From assembly GCF_002934265.1 (NCBI RefSeq), contig NZ_PTIX01000001.1:62001-126000 (forward strand): a stretch of DNA of 64,000 bases, in the 5' to 3' direction. This document shows, piece by piece, positions 63,701-64,000 of the stretch. The translations under genes were made by a program, and so were the position numbers. The first letter of the stretch is position 1. Each line of letters starts with the position of its first letter. The notes under the pieces were generated by a model. The model was not told the DNA's origin. It saw only the letters and a list, made by a program, of their open reading frames with translations, and did not search any database. Origin of the DNA: Actinokineospora auranticolor (GTDB lineage Bacteria; Actinomycetota; Actinomycetes; Mycobacteriales; Pseudonocardiaceae).

Positions 63701-63765
63701 GCGTTCTGTTGCCTGAGGACATCCCCGCGGCGAGTCCCTCGGGCAAACCACCCGGACAGCGGTGA
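60742..63765 (+). CDS. Beta-helix/double AAA+ ATPase (EccA-like)
   Basis: 1,007 aa. The first ~430 residues are a right-handed parallel beta-helix (repeated G-V-x-V, S-x-L-x-D-C rungs). Two CbxX/CfqX-type AAA+ modules follow, with Walker A GSPGTGKTT (from residue 498) and GPPGTGKTT (from residue 782), Walker B VLFVDEAYTLS (D561) and VLFIDEAYTLS, and sensor 1-like VVIVAGYTNDM and VVIAAGYADEM. EccA of ESX systems has one such AAA+ domain and an N-terminal TPR region; here the TPR is replaced by a beta-helix and the AAA+ is doubled. It probably remodels or delivers substrates in the cytoplasm. ATG 60742 with GGGAG is preferred over GTG 60754. Confidence 0.9.
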   Translation: MAGRVSGTRSVLGVSATDADCFRTINDAIAAAVDGDVISVRPGVYRESVVIEREITLSGAGAAGEVRIESTGEPALNLAAEHASVSGVVIAHRDGEVAVDLRAGALRMEECTVAAESGVAVAVRGGAELFGRDCVVTNPGGAGVLVFDGGGAELRGSELRGIATTAVVARSGGAPRLIDCVVTESAGAFLAADGGGGTLRDCRISRISGPAIVVEENSTLSVGSTTLSEVDAVGVLVGAGSTPSLHDCVIDRPGAQGIVLVQGATATIERTQVRGARGHGLHILDGSRAELTDCAFTDCGLDAVLVGGGGSARLTRFAATGGAGTAVTVEEAGEVALVEPRVERAKSAGLRARGNARLLVEGGSVRECATGVVWEGAASGGMTGCVVEGNFGDGVVLRSQEQVDVRGCRVERNRGKDIRDESEKSTVDSVAPAAGIPAPRHAESGAIADLLEELNGLVGLDGVKREVETLVRLHQMAERRAAAGLPSPPLGRHLVFTGSPGTGKTTIARLYGRILTALGVLRTGQLVECARADLVAAVVGGTALKTQEKFDEALGGVLFVDEAYTLSAGSGGSGPDFGREAIDTLVKLMEDHRDDVVVIVAGYTNDMRAFLAANPGLSSRFTRTIEFADYSAPELVTIVEGLCRAHDYRLEFETRAAVHAYFTKLPRDASFGNGRTARKVFEEMVGRQAYRLAEDEEASPVALTRLLPDDLGPLPGSGVGAGAGRVDEEQVERLLSELRGLVGLDDVKQEVASMVDLLASARRRQEAGLPVPSLSRHLIFAGPPGTGKTTVARLYGSVLAAMGVLAQGQVVEVSRADLVGEYIGHTAKRTTESFDRARGGVLFIDEAYTLSSRPGGGQDFGREAIDTLVKLMEDHRDEVVVIAAGYADEMTGFLAANPGLSSRFSHHVHFANYTADELVTIVSQHATKIGYECAAATVVSLREHFATIPRHASFGNGRYARQVLDEAVTRHARRTRSIPTPTIADLCVLLPEDIPAASPSGKPPGQR

Positions 63766-63886
63766 ACGCTTGATGTGACTATCGGGCAACGGTCCTGCTC
63801 CAGGGGGAGGAGCTGGTCCACACCAGTCGGAGATCCGGATAGAGTGCCGTACCGGAGCGGGCGGCAACTCCTTTCGGGAGAACTTC

Positions 63887-64000
63887 ATGGGCTACGGCCT
63901 CGGTATCGACCTGGGCACCACCTTCACCGGGGCGGCGGTGGCGAAGGGTGGTCGCACCAGCATGGTCTCGCTGGGGCGGCAAGCGGTCGTCGAGCCGTCG
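63887..64000 (+). CDS. Hsp70-like protein, N-terminal part only (partial)
   Basis: The 38 visible residues (MGYGLGIDLGTTFTGAAVAK...) contain the phosphate-1 motif GIDLGTT of the Hsp70/actin-fold ATPase. GGGAG sits 6 nt before the ATG. The gene continues beyond the window. Hsp70-like proteins often close T7SS loci in this group of bacteria; whether this one is a chaperone for secretion is inference. Confidence 0.8.
   Translation, partial: MGYGLGIDLGTTFTGAAVAKGGRTSMVSLGRQAVVEPS

Overview
The window is high-GC actinobacterial DNA, most likely from the Pseudonocardiaceae. The evidence is strong GC bias at third codon positions, many GTG starts and ATGA/GTGA overlaps, several apparently leaderless genes behind TAnnnT -10 boxes, a bifunctional geosmin synthase and an ESX-type type VII secretion (T7SS) locus. 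A chemoreceptor gene with a FliA-like promoter suggests a lineage that makes motile spores (Actinokineospora/Actinosynnema-like); this is inference. No rRNA, tRNA, CRISPR array, IS element or phage gene was recognised.

The left part (1-19.1 kb) is mixed housekeeping and regulatory DNA. It holds the end of an antiporter-like gene, two STAS antagonists, an NAD(P)-binding/DUF2867 protein, malQ, a 34-aa peptide gene, hisG, an ArsR/SRPBCC pair under a long palindromic operator, a VOC protein, an FAD hydroxylase and MFS pair, geosmin synthase, an amidohydrolase and a NarL-type two-component pair. From 19.1 to 20.4 kb there is a gene-poor repeat island. From 20.4 to 23.7 kb lies a four-gene membrane/secreted operon, perhaps for copper. 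It is followed by a chemoreceptor, an Rsm22-like methyltransferase, a small sigma-4-like protein, a SnoaL protein, a secreted M6 metalloprotease, a DUF2306 membrane protein, a secreted cysteine protein and an ECF sigma factor.

The right half (33.1-64 kb) is a T7SS locus. A mycosin-like gene that has lost its catalytic Ser and eccC run leftwards. After a second repeat island and a split RibD-like pair, eccD, eccB, WXG100-type substrates, a Gly/Pro-rich 723-aa protein, a YbaB-like protein and an EspC-like protein run rightwards. They lead to a 3,527-aa protein with an N-terminal WXG100-like segment and two separate papain-fold (Tox-PL-like) domains. Behind it come an 812-aa protein with an ART-like C-terminus, a 53-aa protein, a beta-helix/double AAA+ fusion related to EccA, and the start of an Hsp70-like gene. 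The simplest reading is a machine (EccB/C/D), a possible inactive mycosin scaffold, small secreted partners, a giant effector and its handling ATPase and chaperone. No EccE is seen.

The two repeat islands (19.7-20.1 kb and 38.3-38.7 kb) carry inverted copies of one ~373-bp non-coding element. Each copy encodes a 32-bp stem, and all three stem pairs that differ between copies keep pairing in one strand sense. This points to a structured RNA and is, with the T7SS effector operon, the most interesting signal in the window.
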